Below, in pieces: positions 1 through 6,237 of a DNA stretch of 6,587 nt. The notes beneath the pieces were generated by a model. The model worked only from the letters and a program-made list of their open reading frames with translations, was not told where the DNA came from and made no database searches. Origin of the DNA: Candidatus Cloacimonadota bacterium (lineage in GTDB: Bacteria; Cloacimonadota; Cloacimonadia; Cloacimonadales; Cloacimonadaceae). Positions within the stretch are counted from its first letter, which is position 1; every line of letters begins with the position of its first letter. Where the stretch lies: contig JAEWNJ010000131.1 in NCBI GenBank assembly GCA_023392795.1, forward strand, positions 1-6,587, read 5' to 3'. The position numbers and the translations under genes were made by a program.

Positions 1-224
1 TTCTGAGGGGGAAGCTCGGGCAGATGCTCTCTCACCAGCGGCACCTGCGAGGCAGCAGTAACGATATAGACATCGGCGATGGAGATCAGACCGCTGAGGC
101 GATCCACGGTGAGTTGCAGCATTGAGCGGCTTCCGGAGATTTGTAAGAACTGCTTGGGCGCTTTCGCTCTGCTGGCAGGCCAAAAGCGGGTGCCGGATCC
201 TCCGGCCATAATGAGGGCTATCAC
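1..224 (-). CDS. manC: Mannose-1-phosphate guanylyltransferase, N-terminal part (cut by window edge)
   Basis: The reverse strand from 224 reads 74 codons into the left edge without a stop. The enzyme makes GDP-mannose from mannose-1-phosphate and GTP in the cytoplasm, feeding mannose- and fucose-type surface polysaccharides. The first 26 residues carry the nucleotidyltransferase signature: GGSGTR at residues 8-13, then FWPASR and PKQF (23-26), the form typical of ManC rather than of glucose-1-phosphate enzymes. The start is GTG; no ATG lies ahead of the signature, and an AAGGAG site lies 7 nt upstream. The gene follows lolA by 14 nt, so it is probably the sixth cistron of the operon. Whether a C-terminal phosphomannose isomerase domain follows cannot be seen. 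The family call is firm; the exact substrate is inferred from the motif. Confidence 0.88.
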   Translation of the reverse strand, partial: MIALIMAGGSGTRFWPASRAKAPKQFLQISGSRSMLQLTVDRLSGLISIADVYIVTAASQVPLVREHLPELPPQ

Positions 225-231
225 ACTGTCA

Positions 232-237
232 CTCCTT
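232..237 (-). promoter_or_regulatory. Ribosome binding site of manC
   Basis: AAGGAG on the reverse strand begins two bases after the lolA stop codon and lies 7 nt before the GTG at 224-222. It supports the GTG start and suggests reinitiation or coupling after lolA. Confidence 0.7.
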
Positions 238-238
238 G

Positions 239-853
239 TTATTGGCTAATTACCTGCACATCTTTGGGATAGTCGTATTTCCACACTGAGGGCGGGATCG
301 CCGCGTCGCGCTTGATGTTGCTAAAGAGATAGGTAACCGTGTTGCCTGCCGGATCGGCGTATTTAAGGCTGTTCACGATCCCGGTTTTGCTATCGATAAC
401 AGCCTGCATATCTTTGATCATGGGGTCTTTTTGGGGGATCAGCTTCACTGTGCAGAGGTGCTTTTCCTGCTTCACGATGCTCACCTTGCTCCTGGTCCAG
501 TAATGCTGCAGGATTTCCACCGGGTTCATCTTGCCAAATTCCGGCTGCATATTGGAGCGCAGCAGGGTGTTGGACGAGGCATCATAGAGTTCGGCTTTGC
601 CACTTTGAATCTGCAAGCGCTGCACCGAGGGTTTGCTAAAGCTCATCAGCATGCGCCCCGGCGTAAAGTAAAGCTTTCCGCTGTACACGATGCTGCGCTT
701 CAATTGTGTATAATAGTTAGTCTGCTGCACATTGGCCTGAAAACTGCTTAGATTCTGATAACGCAGCTTCACCTTGTCGTGCAGTTCCGAAGTTGTAATC
801 GCGTAAAGTACGCCAAACAGACTCAGGATCAAGATTATGCTAATCTTCTTCAT
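239..853 (-). CDS. lolA: Outer-membrane lipoprotein carrier protein LolA
   Basis: Encodes 204 residues, the usual LolA size. Residues 1-18 form a classical signal peptide (MKK, a hydrophobic core, then LYA) with probable cleavage after Ala18 and no lipobox cysteine, so the product should be soluble and periplasmic. The mature part has LolA features: LSSFQANVQQT near residues 35-45, a GKLYFTPGRMLMSF stretch typical of the LolA beta-sheet, and an aspartate-rich turn near IDSKTGIV. LolA takes outer-membrane lipoproteins released by LolCDE across the periplasm. A likely client, the LptE-like lipoprotein, is encoded in the same operon. The ATG lies inside the end of ftsK (14-nt overlap) with an AGGAG 5 nt upstream, which indicates translational coupling. 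In E. coli lolA also follows ftsK. The sequence is divergent from enteric LolA, so fold and role are surer than mechanistic detail. Confidence 0.85.
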   Translation of the reverse strand: MKKISIILILSLFGVLYAITTSELHDKVKLRYQNLSSFQANVQQTNYYTQLKRSIVYSGKLYFTPGRMLMSFSKPSVQRLQIQSGKAELYDASSNTLLRSNMQPEFGKMNPVEILQHYWTRSKVSIVKQEKHLCTVKLIPQKDPMIKDMQAVIDSKTGIVNSLKYADPAGNTVTYLFSNIKRDAAIPPSVWKYDYPKDVQVISQ

Positions 854-3110
854 TTACCACTCCTAAACGGATCAAGTCGTCCCGATTTGCCAATACATCG
901 CGGGATTTGCTGCCCAAATGAGGCCCCACGATCCCTGCCTGTTCCAAGAGATCCACCAGACGGCCGGCCCGGGCATAACCAATCTTGAAATGACGCTGCA
1001 GCATGGAAACCGATGCCGTGTTTGATCTTACCACCACTTTGGCTGCTTCGGGGAAGAGATCATCGTCCCACTCAAAGAAGCTGCTGCCCTGAGTGTCATG
1101 GCTTACCTGCACACTGAAATCCTGCTTTGGCTTCGGTTGCATCGCCAGATAATCATTTACCCGGGCGATCTCATGATCAGATACATAAGCTCCGTGAATG
1201 CGCTCCGGCGAAGCTTTGCCCGGAGGCAGGAACAGCATGTCGCCATTGCCCAAAAGCCGCTCCGCTCCTATCATATCCAGGATCACGCGGCTGTCCACGC
1301 GGGACGAAACCTGAAAGGCAATGCGGGCAGGGAAATTTGCCTTGATGATGCCGGTGATTACCTTGATCGAAGGACGCTGCGTAGCCAGGATCAGATGGAT
1401 GCCCACCGCGCGCGCCATCTGTGCCAAACGTGTGATAGGCAGCTCGATGTCTTTGCCGCTGGTCATGATCAGATCGGCAAATTCATCCACCACAATCACG
1501 ATGTAGGGCAGAGGCTCCAGATCGGAATCGATCTGACATTTCTCGTTGTATCCGATGATTTCGCGCACCCGCGCCACTTGCAGCAGCTCATAACGCCGCT
1601 CCATCTCTTTCACCGCCCAATACATGGTTTCCAGCGCCGTATCCGGATCGGTGACCACCTGTCCGATCAAGTGGGGGAGATCATTGTAACCCGCCAGTTC
1701 CACGCGTTTTGGATCGATCAGGATCAACCTCAGGTCGTCGGGCGTTGTCCGCATGATCAAACTCATCAGGATGGTATTGATGCACACTGATTTACCGCTA
1801 CCGGTAGCTCCGGCGATGAGTAAATGCGGCATCTTTGCCAGATCAGCCACGATCGCCTTGCCGGCAATGTCCTTACCCAGCCCGAAGGCCAGCTTGGACT
1901 TATGCTTGCGCATATCCTCGCAGAGCAGCAGATCCCTCAGATAGATCATATCCCGGGTCAGATTGGGGATCTCGATGCCGATCAATCCCCGGCCCGGAAT
2001 CGGGGCTTGCACGCGGATAGACTTCGCTTTGATCGCCAGGGCCAGATCATCGGCGAGGGAGGCGAACTTGCTCACCTTCACGCCTTTGGCGGGCTCCAAT
2101 TCATACTGCGTGATGATGGGGCCGATATTCACATTGCGCACTTCCGCTTCGATATTGAATTCTGCCAGTTTATTCTGCAATACCGCGCTTGTTTCCAATA
2201 TCTGGGCCTCGATCTCCTTGCGATCTTTGTCCGAAAGCTTTACCGGACTCTCCAAAAAGTCTTCGATGGAGGGCATGCTATATTCCCGGTCATCGTCGTC
2301 CGGATCAATGTCGATGGGTGCCGTAGGGGTCTTTTTGGCAGGAGATGCAGGTGCATCCGGGGTTTGTTTGATCACAGGTTGATTGGCCTGAGCCTGACTC
2401 ACGTGATCCTGAATCACCGGTTTTGGCTCTGCGGCAGGGATTTCTTCGGTGATCGTTTCCTTGCTGATGCTGGGTTGCGGACTCTTTTGCTTTGCTTCAT
2501 TATGCCGCGCCAGGTCTTCCCAAGCGCCTTGCAGCCAGGCTTTAATCCTGCTAAAATCAAAGATCAGGATAGCCGACAATACCATGCTGCCGATCAGGAT
2601 AATTCTTGCCCCGGTGCCCTTGAACAGGGCATACAGGATGTTCCACAACGCTCGCGGCAGGATACTCTGCGAGTAGCCCTCCAGATTGGCGGAGAGCAGA
2701 GCCTGGAAAAAGAACAGCACAATTACAAAGAGATAGCCCTTCTGCTTTGATGCCAGTGCATTGGGATCGGCAAAATAGCGGAATGACACCGCTCCAATGA
2801 TCAGAAATCCGATCAGCGACAGCCAGTAACCGAAGATGTAGATAAATACATAGGCAAACAGCGTACCAAAGACCCCGATCGGATTGTCGATTTGCGCGCC
2901 CTGGCTGCCAAACCAGGTGAAGATATTGCCATTTTCGCGCAGATTTGCCATATCGTTGCTAATGCTGCTATAGCCCATCAGCAGGGATACTATCACCAAA
3001 AGCGAGAGCAGGGATATGCCCGCGCTGATCAGCCGTTTATGCAGATCGGTAAGCCCGGAAGACTTGCTTCTGGAGCTCTTTCTTGCTTTCTTCGCTTTTG
3101 CTGGGGGCAT
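840..3110 (-). CDS. ftsK: DNA translocase FtsK/SpoIIIE
   Basis: Encodes 756 residues, the size of SpoIIIE-like FtsKs and much shorter than the 1329-residue E. coli protein because the linker is short. After a Lys/Ser/Arg-rich start come hydrophobic membrane segments within about 28-48, 79-112, 124-142 and 168-187. A Pro/Gln/Glu-rich linker (205-265) ends in an acidic run, followed by the YSMPSIEDFLESP motif that precedes the motor in this family. The RecA-like motor has Walker A GATGSGKS (434-441), Walker B IVIVVDEFADL (537-547) and LATQRP (575-580). Residues 688-745 form the gamma winged helix (RHFKIGYARAGRL...GIVGPHLGSKSRDVL), which reads polar DNA motifs. The protein should pump chromosome DNA at the division septum and help resolve dimers with Xer recombinases. 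An AGAGG site lies 8 nt before the ATG, overlapping the ychF stop. All key residues look intact. Confidence 0.97.
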   Translation of the reverse strand: MPPAKAKKARKSSRSKSSGLTDLHKRLISAGISLLSLLVIVSLLMGYSSISNDMANLRENGNIFTWFGSQGAQIDNPIGVFGTLFAYVFIYIFGYWLSLIGFLIIGAVSFRYFADPNALASKQKGYLFVIVLFFFQALLSANLEGYSQSILPRALWNILYALFKGTGARIILIGSMVLSAILIFDFSRIKAWLQGAWEDLARHNEAKQKSPQPSISKETITEEIPAAEPKPVIQDHVSQAQANQPVIKQTPDAPASPAKKTPTAPIDIDPDDDDREYSMPSIEDFLESPVKLSDKDRKEIEAQILETSAVLQNKLAEFNIEAEVRNVNIGPIITQYELEPAKGVKVSKFASLADDLALAIKAKSIRVQAPIPGRGLIGIEIPNLTRDMIYLRDLLLCEDMRKHKSKLAFGLGKDIAGKAIVADLAKMPHLLIAGATGSGKSVCINTILMSLIMRTTPDDLRLILIDPKRVELAGYNDLPHLIGQVVTDPDTALETMYWAVKEMERRYELLQVARVREIIGYNEKCQIDSDLEPLPYIVIVVDEFADLIMTSGKDIELPITRLAQMARAVGIHLILATQRPSIKVITGIIKANFPARIAFQVSSRVDSRVILDMIGAERLLGNGDMLFLPPGKASPERIHGAYVSDHEIARVNDYLAMQPKPKQDFSVQVSHDTQGSSFFEWDDDLFPEAAKVVVRSNTASVSMLQRHFKIGYARAGRLVDLLEQAGIVGPHLGSKSRDVLANRDDLIRLGVVNEED

Positions 3111-3121
3111 ACTGCAAACCT

Positions 3122-4198
3122 CTAAACGTTGAAGCGGATGTTCAAAATGTCACCGTCTTTCACCGGGTATTCTTTTCCTTCCAGCTTAAATAGCCCCTTT
3201 TCGCGCAAGGCTTTTTCCGATCCATGAGCCATCAAATCGCTATAATTGAAACATTCCGCTCTGATGAACCCCCGGGCCAGATCACTGTGGATTTTCCCCG
3301 CGGCAGTAACGGCATTGGTACCCTTTTCGATGGTCCAGGCACGCACCTCGTCCTCACCCACGGTAAAGAAACTCTGCAGACCCAATAGGTCGTAACACAG
3401 CATGGTCAGGCGATCCCGGATCGACGTCTCGATGCCCATATCCGCCATGAACATCGCTGCCTCTTCGGGTTCCAAAACACTCAGTTCCTGCTCAAACTTC
3501 CCCGCGATAAGCTCTGCCATGAAGCCCTGAGCGCGAATGGCATGCAGCAGCTCTTCCTGCTGAGTGTATCCGCTCTCTGAGGTGTTTAGCAGCATCAATA
3601 GCGGCTTGGCGCTGAAAAACTGAAAACCGCGCACGGATTTCTCTTCTTCTTCTGCCAGATCCAGATCCCGGATGCTGCTACCTTCCTGCAGATGCGCGAT
3701 AATCCGGCGCAAGGCCTTTTCCTCGATCTGAATCGCCGGCGTCTTCACTCCGCGTTTATAGCCCAATTCTATCTTCTCAATGCGCTTTTCGGCGATCACC
3801 AGATCGGTGAGGATCATCTCATCGATAAAATGGCTGAGAACCTTCAGCGGAGAATCATCGCCATAAAGCTGATCCAATTCACTATCCTCAAAGGCGCGCA
3901 GGATCAGCACAAACGCTTCACAACTCTTGATCCCGGAATAGATCGCCGATTCCGGATTCTCGCCTTCTTTGGCAAAAATCCCGGGGTAATCGTGGAACTC
4001 CACATTGGCATAGATGGTCTTTTTGGGCTTGTATAGCTCACTGAGGCGGGTGATGCGTTCATCGGTGACCTGTACGATGCCGATATTGGCCTCATCGGCG
4101 GGCGGAGCGTACTTGTCAGTGGGATGATCTGTCCCCGTCAGAGCATTGAATACTGTAGTTTTGCCGCTTTTGGGCGGTCCGATCAGTGCTATCTTCAT
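3122..4198 (-). CDS. ychF: YchF/OLA1-type P-loop NTPase with C-terminal TGS-like domain (divergent paralogue)
   Basis: Encodes 358 residues, close to the ~363 of canonical YchF. G1 is GPPKSGKT (7-14), G3 is DYPG (70-73) followed by Ile where Ras-type GTPases have catalytic Gln, and G4 is NTSE (205-208). NxxE instead of NKxD marks the OLA1/YchF group, which prefers ATP. The C-terminal domain (about 275-356) has the family hallmarks: FFTVGEDEVRAWTI, GKIHSDLARGFIRAE (301-315) and a final RFNV. YchF proteins bind ribosomes and act in translation and stress responses. The usual NVGKS P-loop and the GLGN motif after G3 are replaced (here SGKT and GENPESA), so this is probably a divergent subfamily, and a canonical ychF may exist elsewhere in the genome. 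Its ATG shares one base with the upstream stop (TAATG), with AGGA 6 nt before. The symbol is given at family level. Confidence 0.86.
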   Translation of the reverse strand: MKIALIGPPKSGKTTVFNALTGTDHPTDKYAPPADEANIGIVQVTDERITRLSELYKPKKTIYANVEFHDYPGIFAKEGENPESAIYSGIKSCEAFVLILRAFEDSELDQLYGDDSPLKVLSHFIDEMILTDLVIAEKRIEKIELGYKRGVKTPAIQIEEKALRRIIAHLQEGSSIRDLDLAEEEEKSVRGFQFFSAKPLLMLLNTSESGYTQQEELLHAIRAQGFMAELIAGKFEQELSVLEPEEAAMFMADMGIETSIRDRLTMLCYDLLGLQSFFTVGEDEVRAWTIEKGTNAVTAAGKIHSDLARGFIRAECFNYSDLMAHGSEKALREKGLFKLEGKEYPVKDGDILNIRFNV

Positions 4199-5031
4199 TA
4201 TCTATCCTGTTCTTTTTGCTGTTTATCCGTCTTTTTCCGGTCGTCTTTTTGCCATAGGCCAGCGTCGTAATACAAAGAAGTGATCTCAGCCCGGGATAGC
4301 GGACGCCACCGGCCCACGGGAAGATCCTTTAGCTGCAGGGATCCGAATTGCAAACGCCTCAAACTCACCACCTTCGCGCCCACGGCTTCGATCATCTGGC
4401 GAATCTGACGTTTGCGTCCCTCTCTTATTACCAGCTTTAGCTGCATTTCCTTTTCACTTTCGCTTTTCACATACACTCCGGCGCTCTGAGTGACGCCACC
4501 TTCGATCACCACGCCTTCGCGGAGTTGCCGGATGGCCGCGCGGCTTAGCTTGCGATCCACTACCACGCGGTAGCTCTTTTCCACCTTGTGGCTGGGGTGA
4601 GTGAGCTGCTTGATCAATACTCCGTCATTGGTGAAGAGCAACAAACCTTCGCTGTTTTTATCCAATCTGCCGGCGTAGGGGAGAGTCGCAAAATGCTCCG
4701 GGAGCAAGTCATACACAGTTTTACGGCTGTATTCATCCTTGGCGGAGACTACATAACCCAGGGGCTTATTCAGCACCAGGTAGAGCTTCTTTTCCTCGCG
4801 GTGCAAGGCCTTTCCCTCGTATTTCACCTCATCCCGGGACGGATCTATCTTGCATGCCAGGTCACGACATGTCTCAGAATTTACGCTGATCAACCCAGAG
4901 GTGATCAATTCCTCCACTTTCCGCCGGCTGCCCAATCCGCAATCCGCCAGGAAGCGATTGAGCCGGTATTCCTTACCAGGCTTCGAGGGTGCTTTGGATG
5001 ACGGTTTTGAAGACGTTGTTGATGATTTCAC
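4198..5031 (-). CDS. RsuA/RluB-family ribosomal RNA pseudouridine synthase
   Basis: Encodes 277 residues. A Ser/Lys/Pro-rich tail (1-20) precedes an S4 RNA-binding domain (about 22-69, RLNRFLADCGLGSRRKVEELI). The catalytic domain follows, with LVLNKPLGYV and GRLDKNSEGLLLFTNDG (121-137); Asp124 is the expected nucleophile. REGRKRQIRQM (203-213) is the conserved C-terminal motif. The enzyme isomerises a specific uridine in rRNA. The family includes RsuA (16S) and RluB/RluE/RluF (23S); the catalytic motif resembles RluB most, but the target position cannot be read from sequence. The C-terminal 15 residues are highly charged (DDRKKTDKQQKEQDR). The start is GTG with a GAGG 9 nt upstream and overlaps the end of lptE by 59 nt. 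No start codon lies between the lptE stop and the S4 domain. The stop overlaps the ychF start by one base. Confidence 0.93.
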   Translation of the reverse strand: MKSSTTSSKPSSKAPSKPGKEYRLNRFLADCGLGSRRKVEELITSGLISVNSETCRDLACKIDPSRDEVKYEGKALHREEKKLYLVLNKPLGYVVSAKDEYSRKTVYDLLPEHFATLPYAGRLDKNSEGLLLFTNDGVLIKQLTHPSHKVEKSYRVVVDRKLSRAAIRQLREGVVIEGGVTQSAGVYVKSESEKEMQLKLVIREGRKRQIRQMIEAVGAKVVSLRRLQFGSLQLKDLPVGRWRPLSRAEITSLYYDAGLWQKDDRKKTDKQQKEQDR

Positions 5032-5473
5032 CTAGTGCTTCCTCTTTTGTGCTAAAACGCGCTGTGCTGCCTTCGGCAACGCTGTAGAGCTCGCTGACGC
5101 GTAAGCTTTTGTTTTCATATAAAACTTCGTTATTCACCAGATCGGTGAAGACAACATTCAAGTTCAATACCAATTGGTAATCCTGCACCTGATTGGCGCT
5201 GTCATAGCTGTAAATACGCTCCTCAAAAGAGATTATCTCTCCTTCGAGTGAGCAGTCCGGATCCTGGGTAACCTGTTTCAAGCGGCCATCATTGCGGATC
5301 GTCATCGAGAGATCATTTAGCGCCTTCTCGGCCAGGGCAAACTCCGAACTGCGGTTCGTAAAAGGCTCCACCCGAATTTTTTTTAAATGCGGGTAAGCAT
5401 TTGAATAAACCGAATAGTAGCAGCTACTGAGCAGGAGCAAAATCAGGGTGATGTAAATAATTTTCTTGACCAT
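4973..5473 (-). CDS. lptE: LptE-like LPS-assembly outer-membrane lipoprotein
   Basis: From the ATG at 5473 it encodes 166 residues. Residues 1-18 form a lipoprotein signal peptide: MVKK, a run of Ile/Leu, and lipobox LSSC with Cys18 as the acylated residue. The body matches the LptE family as seen outside Proteobacteria: a short strand then IRVEPFTNRSSE, DGRLKQV, CSLEGEIISFEERIYSYDS, YQLVLNLNVVFTDL, VLYENKSL, and a C-terminal TKEEALGEIINNVFK...STLEAW helix. LptE sits in the outer membrane with LptD and helps insert LPS. The frame stays open upstream (ATG at 5524, TTG at 5527), but that start would put 18 polar residues ahead of the signal peptide. No good Shine-Dalgarno precedes 5473. It is the first gene of the minus-strand operon; LolA downstream would help deliver this lipoprotein. 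Family call is good; LPS itself is not proven for this organism. Confidence 0.8.
   Translation of the reverse strand: MVKKIIYITLILLLLSSCYYSVYSNAYPHLKKIRVEPFTNRSSEFALAEKALNDLSMTIRNDGRLKQVTQDPDCSLEGEIISFEERIYSYDSANQVQDYQLVLNLNVVFTDLVNNEVLYENKSLRVSELYSVAEGSTARFSTKEEALGEIINNVFKTVIQSTLEAW
5036..5044 (-). promoter_or_regulatory. Ribosome binding site region of the pseudouridine synthase GTG start
   Basis: The reverse strand reads GAGGAAGCA, followed by CTAG and then the GTG at 5031-5029. The GAGG core is about 9 nt from the start, and GGAAG could pair at 6 nt. The site lies within the lptE coding sequence and is the main reason to accept the overlapping GTG start. Confidence 0.5.
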
Positions 5474-5478
5474 AATGC

Positions 5479-5509
5479 CATATCCCAAAAAATCTCGTAT
5501 CCTTGTCAA
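5479..5509 (-). promoter_or_regulatory. Possible promoter of the lptE operon (consensus -35, weak -10)
   Basis: On the reverse strand 5509-5504 is a perfect TTGACA. The best downstream -10 candidates (GGATAT at 5485-5480 or GATATG at 5484-5479, spacers 18-19 nt) match TATAAT poorly. The TTGACA lies at -36 to -31 from the A of the lptE ATG, so transcription from it would begin close to the start codon. No other strong promoter for the six-gene block was seen upstream. Confidence 0.3.
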
Positions 5510-5523
5510 GATAAACCTTGGCA
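5501..5523. repeat. Short direct repeat in the divergent intergenic region
   Basis: CCTTGTCA (5501-5508) and CCTTGGCA (5516-5523) match at 7 of 8 bases, with starts 15 bp apart. The first copy is also part of the near-palindrome CTTGTCAAG (5502-5510), whose other strand supplies the TTGACA of the lptE side. The second copy contains the TTGGCA of the plus-strand promoter candidate. A two-site operator is possible, but repeats this short also arise by chance. Confidence 0.3.
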
Positions 5524-5546
5524 TCAAAGCTTAAAATACCTAAAAA
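5518..5546 (+). promoter_or_regulatory. Possible sigma70-type promoter of the HTH-EIIA gene
   Basis: TTGGCA (5518-5523, 5 of 6 to consensus) is followed after exactly 17 nt by TAAAAA (5541-5546, 4 of 6). Transcription would start near 5553, leaving a leader of roughly 18 nt that still contains the AGGAGG at 5560-5565. The surrounding stretch 5526-5560 is AT-rich compared with the genes on either side. Confidence 0.4.
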
Positions 5547-5559
5547 TAGTTCCTAATAC

Positions 5560-5565
5560 AGGAGG
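5560..5565 (+). promoter_or_regulatory. Strong ribosome binding site of the HTH-EIIA gene
   Basis: AGGAGG ends 5 nt before the ATG at 5571. It is the best Shine-Dalgarno in the window and fixes the start of this gene. Confidence 0.8.
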
Positions 5566-5570
5566 AAACA

Positions 5571-6233
5571 ATGGCCAAGAAATTCATCTCGAAAGCCGAA
5601 GCAGCAAAGAAACTTAAGGTTTCTGACCGCGTGATACAGGAGATGATCAATTCGAAAATCTTCGAAACCAAAGTCGTGGGAAAAAACGAGAAAATCGATG
5701 AGGATTCGCTGAACGAATGGCTGGAAAACCTCAATGAAGACGATGAAAAAATGCTGGCGCTAAAGCGTGTAATCTGCCACTTTGAAGAATACATGCGCCA
5801 GGAAAACATCTTTTTGGATTTTCATGCCGATAACAAATACGACGCCATCCGCATCCTCAGCGAGCATGCCAAAGATCTGAAGCTGGTGCGCGACGCCCGC
5901 TGGCTCTACGAAGTGGTGGTAGCCCGTGAAGAATTGATCTCCACCGCCATCGGCAACGGCGTTGCCCTGCTGCACCCGCGCCATCTGCACCCATCCAAGA
6001 TCAAATCCCCCTCCATCCTCTTTGGCCGTTCCGACGACGGCGTGGATTTTGATGCACCGGACAACAAACCGGTGAATATCTTCTTTATGTTGCTCTTGCA
6101 CAACGACAAACAGCATCTTTTCTCACTCTCCTACATCTCCAAGCTGGTACAGAATCCCGAAGTATTAGAGATGTTCCTGAAAGCCACAAATAAGGACGAG
6201 ATCCACACAGCTCTCACAGTGATCCAGGGATAA
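5571..6233 (+). CDS. Helix-turn-helix / PTS EIIA (fructose-mannitol type) fusion, probable regulator
   Basis: Encodes 220 residues in two domains. Residues 5-52 resemble an excisionase/MerR-like DNA-binding domain (FISKAEAAKKLKVSDRVIQEM, then KIDEDSLNEWLENL). A short acidic linker leads to an EIIA type 2 domain (about 75-218). Its active site is STAIGNGVALLHPR (124-137): His135 aligns with the phosphorylated histidine, although the usual IPH is LLH. His182 in QHLFSLSYIS matches the second conserved active-site histidine. No EIIB, EIIC or membrane segment is present, so a transport role is unlikely. I infer a cytoplasmic regulator whose DNA binding responds to phosphorylation by an HPr-type donor, similar in layout to HTH-containing PtsN homologues known from Chlamydia. 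It is transcribed away from the lptE operon, and purE follows after 4 nt, suggesting co-transcription. Domain calls are good; targets and the phosphodonor are unknown. Confidence 0.87.
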   Translation: MAKKFISKAEAAKKLKVSDRVIQEMINSKIFETKVVGKNEKIDEDSLNEWLENLNEDDEKMLALKRVICHFEEYMRQENIFLDFHADNKYDAIRILSEHAKDLKLVRDARWLYEVVVAREELISTAIGNGVALLHPRHLHPSKIKSPSILFGRSDDGVDFDAPDNKPVNIFFMLLLHNDKQHLFSLSYISKLVQNPEVLEMFLKATNKDEIHTALTVIQG

Positions 6234-6237
6234 GGTA

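Noticed and set aside
1325..1332. GGGCAGGG, identical to the E. coli KOPS motif, inside ftsK
   Set aside because: About one GGGNAGGG is expected by chance in a window this size counting both strands, and KOPS sequence is not established for this lineage.
1098..1790. Plus-strand open frame (230 codons) opposite the FtsK motor domain
   Set aside because: It lies entirely opposite the Walker A/B-containing part of ftsK, has shadow-like composition and no credible ribosome binding site.
1824..2750. Long plus-strand open frame (308 codons) opposite ftsK
   Set aside because: It is antisense to a well-conserved FtsK region; the translation is Arg/His/Gln-rich and has no recognisable family motif, as expected of a shadow frame.
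5474..5527. Upstream extension of lptE to ATG 5524 or TTG 5527
   Set aside because: It would place 18 residues before a standard lipoprotein signal peptide and run through the divergent promoter region; no Shine-Dalgarno precedes either codon.
5526..5533. Reverse-strand AAGCTTTG resembling the Bacteroidetes -7 element TAnnTTTG
   Set aside because: It is one mismatch off and has no TTG at the required distance upstream, so it is not a supported promoter.
5760..6116. Minus-strand open frame (118 codons) opposite the EIIA gene
   Set aside because: It is antisense to the clearly coding EIIA domain and has no motif of its own.
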